Below, piece by piece: positions 14,412-15,982 of a stretch of DNA of 15,982 nt. The notes beneath the pieces were generated by a model. The model was given only the letters and a program-made list of their open reading frames with translations, was not told the origin of the DNA and did no database searches. Origin of the DNA: an uncultured Lachnospiraceae bacterium (GTDB lineage: Bacteria; Bacillota; Clostridia; Lachnospirales; Lachnospiraceae); the NCBI GenBank assembly GCA_910588535.1, contig CAJUOO010000037.1:15078-31059 (forward strand), read 5' to 3'. The position numbers and the translations under genes are program-made. Every line of letters begins with the position of its first letter. Position 1 is the first letter of the stretch.

Positions 14412-15143
14412 ATGAATAAGATAAAAACAATTTTTATGGCATTGACATTAGAAGTACTATTAGTGCTTTGTGTCGGCATTGCAAATTTGCTTCTTAAACC
14501 GATATACTATTTCTGCTTCTATAATGTCCTGTATGGTATATTGTTTAGCTTTTTAATCCCCCTTTTCTTATTGCGGAAAGAGAAAAATATATTTGACTTC
14601 CTTGGGATTAAAGCACTTGGGAAAAAGCAAGTTTTCATTTTAGTAGTATTTATTGCTTTTTCGATTGGCGGACAGATTATTCCCATAGTGGCTAAAGGTG
14701 GATTTATTCCGCTGAACTTGCTTCCTATGGGGATTGTGCCGCTGATTATGACAACCTTTTTTGAAGAGTTTTTATTCCGTGGATTTTTTCAAAATAAGTT
14801 CGAGAAAGAATTTGACACAATAACCGCAATTCTGGTTTCTGGATTGATGTTTTCGCTTTACCATGTGGGCTATCCGGGATTTCGTACTTTTGAGGATATT
14901 CTTTTGCTGTTCGCCGTTGGAATTGGGTTTGCTGCTGCTTATAAACTTTCTGTAAACAATTTGATTGTTGCTTATTTTGTGAATCTCCCCAATGCCTTTG
15001 TAACCTATATGTTGAAATTTGAACAATTTCCAGAAATGACAATGCATTCAACAATGGCAAGCATCATTACATTGTGCATAATTGTTGTAGTATTTATTGT
15101 GCTTGTGAGAGCGAATAGAAAAGAAACGAAAGAGTCAGAATAA
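14412..15143 (+). CDS. CPBP-family intramembrane metalloprotease
   Basis: The 243-residue protein has roughly seven hydrophobic segments. It carries the family's motif 1, EEFLFRGFF (118-126, with Glu118, Glu119 and Arg123), motif 2, FSLYHVGYP (147-155, with His151), and a third-motif Asn in VNLPNAF (Asn191 or Asn194). Members cleave prenyl-processed or other membrane peptides, and in Gram-positive bacteria are often linked to bacteriocin maturation or self-immunity. No bacteriocin gene is visible here. The start has only a loose G-rich ribosome site (GGGGG at 14396-14400, 11 nt upstream). It follows the PadR control region and is the most likely PadR target. Composition is AT-rich like its neighbours, suggesting a transferred segment. 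Confidence 0.88.
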   Translation: MNKIKTIFMALTLEVLLVLCVGIANLLLKPIYYFCFYNVLYGILFSFLIPLFLLRKEKNIFDFLGIKALGKKQVFILVVFIAFSIGGQIIPIVAKGGFIPLNLLPMGIVPLIMTTFFEEFLFRGFFQNKFEKEFDTITAILVSGLMFSLYHVGYPGFRTFEDILLLFAVGIGFAAAYKLSVNNLIVAYFVNLPNAFVTYMLKFEQFPEMTMHSTMASIITLCIIVVVFIVLVRANRKETKESE

Positions 15144-15173
15144 TTGAAAATTTTACACAGAGTATTTTATATG

Positions 15174-15207
15174 GCAGGTAGTCTATAGGATTGCCTGCTG
15201 TATTTTT
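15174..15207 (+). terminator. Terminator after the CPBP gene
   Basis: GCAGGTAGTC (15174-15183) pairs with GATTGCCTGC (15189-15198) over 10 positions including two G-U pairs, with loop TATAG and a TGTATTTTT tail. Confidence 0.7.
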
Positions 15208-15242
15208 ATTATGGTTTATTGCTATTGCTTAAAAAAATTTTG

Positions 15243-15270
15243 TTGCCAACGATTCTTTTCGGGTTAAAAT
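15243..15270 (+). promoter_or_regulatory. Possible upstream promoter for the ATPase gene
   Basis: TTGCCA (15243-15248) and TAAAAT (15265-15270) are spaced 16 nt. It would give a leader of about 135 nt before ATG 15413. The region is very A/T-rich, so chance matches are likely. Confidence 0.4.
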
Positions 15271-15352
15271 GAAATATTATTCATATACTTATATTAAAAA
15301 CCAAAAGGTCAATGTTTTAGATGGGAAATTTGCAAAAATGCAGCAAAAATAA

Positions 15353-15381
15353 TTGACAAAACATTGAAAGGGGATTAATAT
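15353..15381 (+). promoter_or_regulatory. Promoter overlapping the first ATG of the ATPase frame
   Basis: A perfect TTGACA (15353-15358), 17-nt spacer and TAATAT (15376-15381) place the likely transcription start near 15388. The first in-frame ATG (15380) is inside the -10 box, so a transcript from here can only be translated from the second ATG at 15413, which has AAAGAGG (15398-15404) 8 nt upstream. A-tracts just upstream could act as an UP element. Confidence 0.6.
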
Positions 15382-15412
15382 GAATATATATCAAGTGAAA
15401 GAGGTGTCGAAG

Positions 15413-15982
15413 ATGTTATTAGAGTTTAAATGTTCAAATCATAGATCAATTAAAGAAGAAGTGAAATTTTCTATGATTGCAGGAAGTGATAATACATCTG
15501 AAGAGCTTTTAAAAGGATTTGGCAATTTTAGAGTTTTGCGTTCTGCAGTTATATACGGCGCAAATGGATCTGGAAAAAGTAATTTTATTAGTGCTTTGTC
15601 ATTTATGCGTGATTTGGTTAGCAATAGTATTAATCATCAGCCAGGGCAAGGAGTATTTCAGGCACGTCATAAATTGAGTGCAGAAGAGACTCCGAGTGAA
15701 TATAGTATTCAATTTGTACGAAATGATATCAGATATGCATATGGCTTTTCTGTGAAACAAAATTTGATACAAGATGAATACTTGTATTATTTTCCAAAGG
15801 GAAGACAGGTGAAAATTTTTGAGCGTAATGGATTGGAGATTAGACCCGGAGATAGATACAAAGGAGTGTTTGATGTAAGTATTAGCATTTTGAAAGATAA
15901 TAGGTTATTTTTATCTTGTGCCGCTAATTATAGTAATATAAAAGAAATTGAAGAAGCTTTTATGTTTTTCAATACGGATATA
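15413..15982 (+). CDS. AAA15/RloA-type ATPase, N-terminal 190 residues (cut by window edge)
   Basis: The protein starts MLLEFKCSNHRSIKEEVKFS, the usual first beta-hairpin of COG1106-type SMC/OLD-like ATPases, followed by Walker A YGANGSGKSN about 50 residues in. The later part (YSIQFVRNDIRYAYGF, then DEYLYYFPKGRQVKIFER) is the insertion region typical of the family. The Walker B, signature and C-terminal parts lie beyond the window. Family members are motors or sensors in phage-defence modules such as those with RloB-type or TOPRIM/DUF4435 partners, but some have no known role. ATG 15413 is preferred over 15380 because the family motif begins at once, it has its own SD, and a promoter -10 covers 15380. 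It is the most AT-rich gene of the window. No stop codon is seen to the edge. Confidence 0.85.
   Translation, partial: MLLEFKCSNHRSIKEEVKFSMIAGSDNTSEELLKGFGNFRVLRSAVIYGANGSGKSNFISALSFMRDLVSNSINHQPGQGVFQARHKLSAEETPSEYSIQFVRNDIRYAYGFSVKQNLIQDEYLYYFPKGRQVKIFERNGLEIRPGDRYKGVFDVSISILKDNRLFLSCAANYSNIKEIEEAFMFFNTDI

Overview
The window looks like a chromosomal segment of a Gram-positive anaerobe of the Clostridia, most likely Lachnospiraceae (Bacillota). The reasons are AGGAGG-type ribosome sites throughout, promoters close to the sigma-A consensus, a fused acetyl-CoA carboxylase beta/alpha subunit inside a fab cluster, a DUF1653 protein, and an adjacent XpaC/TelA pair. The assignment rests on gene content and style only. 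Every gene is on the + strand except one PadR-type regulator.

Region 1 (1-3398) is the distal end of a fatty-acid synthesis operon: the C-terminus of FabZ, the biotin carboxylase AccC, and a single-chain carboxyltransferase AccDA. Together these two carboxylase proteins make malonyl-CoA. A short terminator-like hairpin lies between accC and accDA. Region 2 (3426-4960) is a stand-alone citrate synthase gene with its own promoter and a strong terminator.

Region 3 (5038-9542) is an overlapping operon: a DUF1653 protein followed by potA, potB, potC and potD of a polyamine-type ABC importer. The junctions are ATGA or TTGA overlaps or share one base. The binding protein has lost most of the residues that hold polyamines in E. 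coli PotD, so its ligand is uncertain. The operon ends in a hairpin with 28-nt arms whose 3' arm also carries the ribosome-binding site of the next gene, a ferritin-like protein (9543-10088).

Region 4 (10132-12818) holds a terminator, a near-consensus promoter and the two-gene xpaC-telA operon (membrane protein plus soluble helical partner, envelope or toxic-anion stress family). Directly after telA are two tandem copies of a 198-bp unit made almost wholly of inverted repeats (12816-13211). They run into a small reading frame that looks like the tail of a larger lost gene.

Region 5 (13400-15982) is visibly more AT-rich and looks acquired: a PadR regulator on the - strand, divergent from a short reading frame with a very strong ribosome site, a CPBP-family membrane protease, and the N-terminal 190 residues of an AAA15-type ATPase that runs off the window. 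That ATPase type is often the motor of anti-phage modules; its partner genes would lie beyond the right edge.
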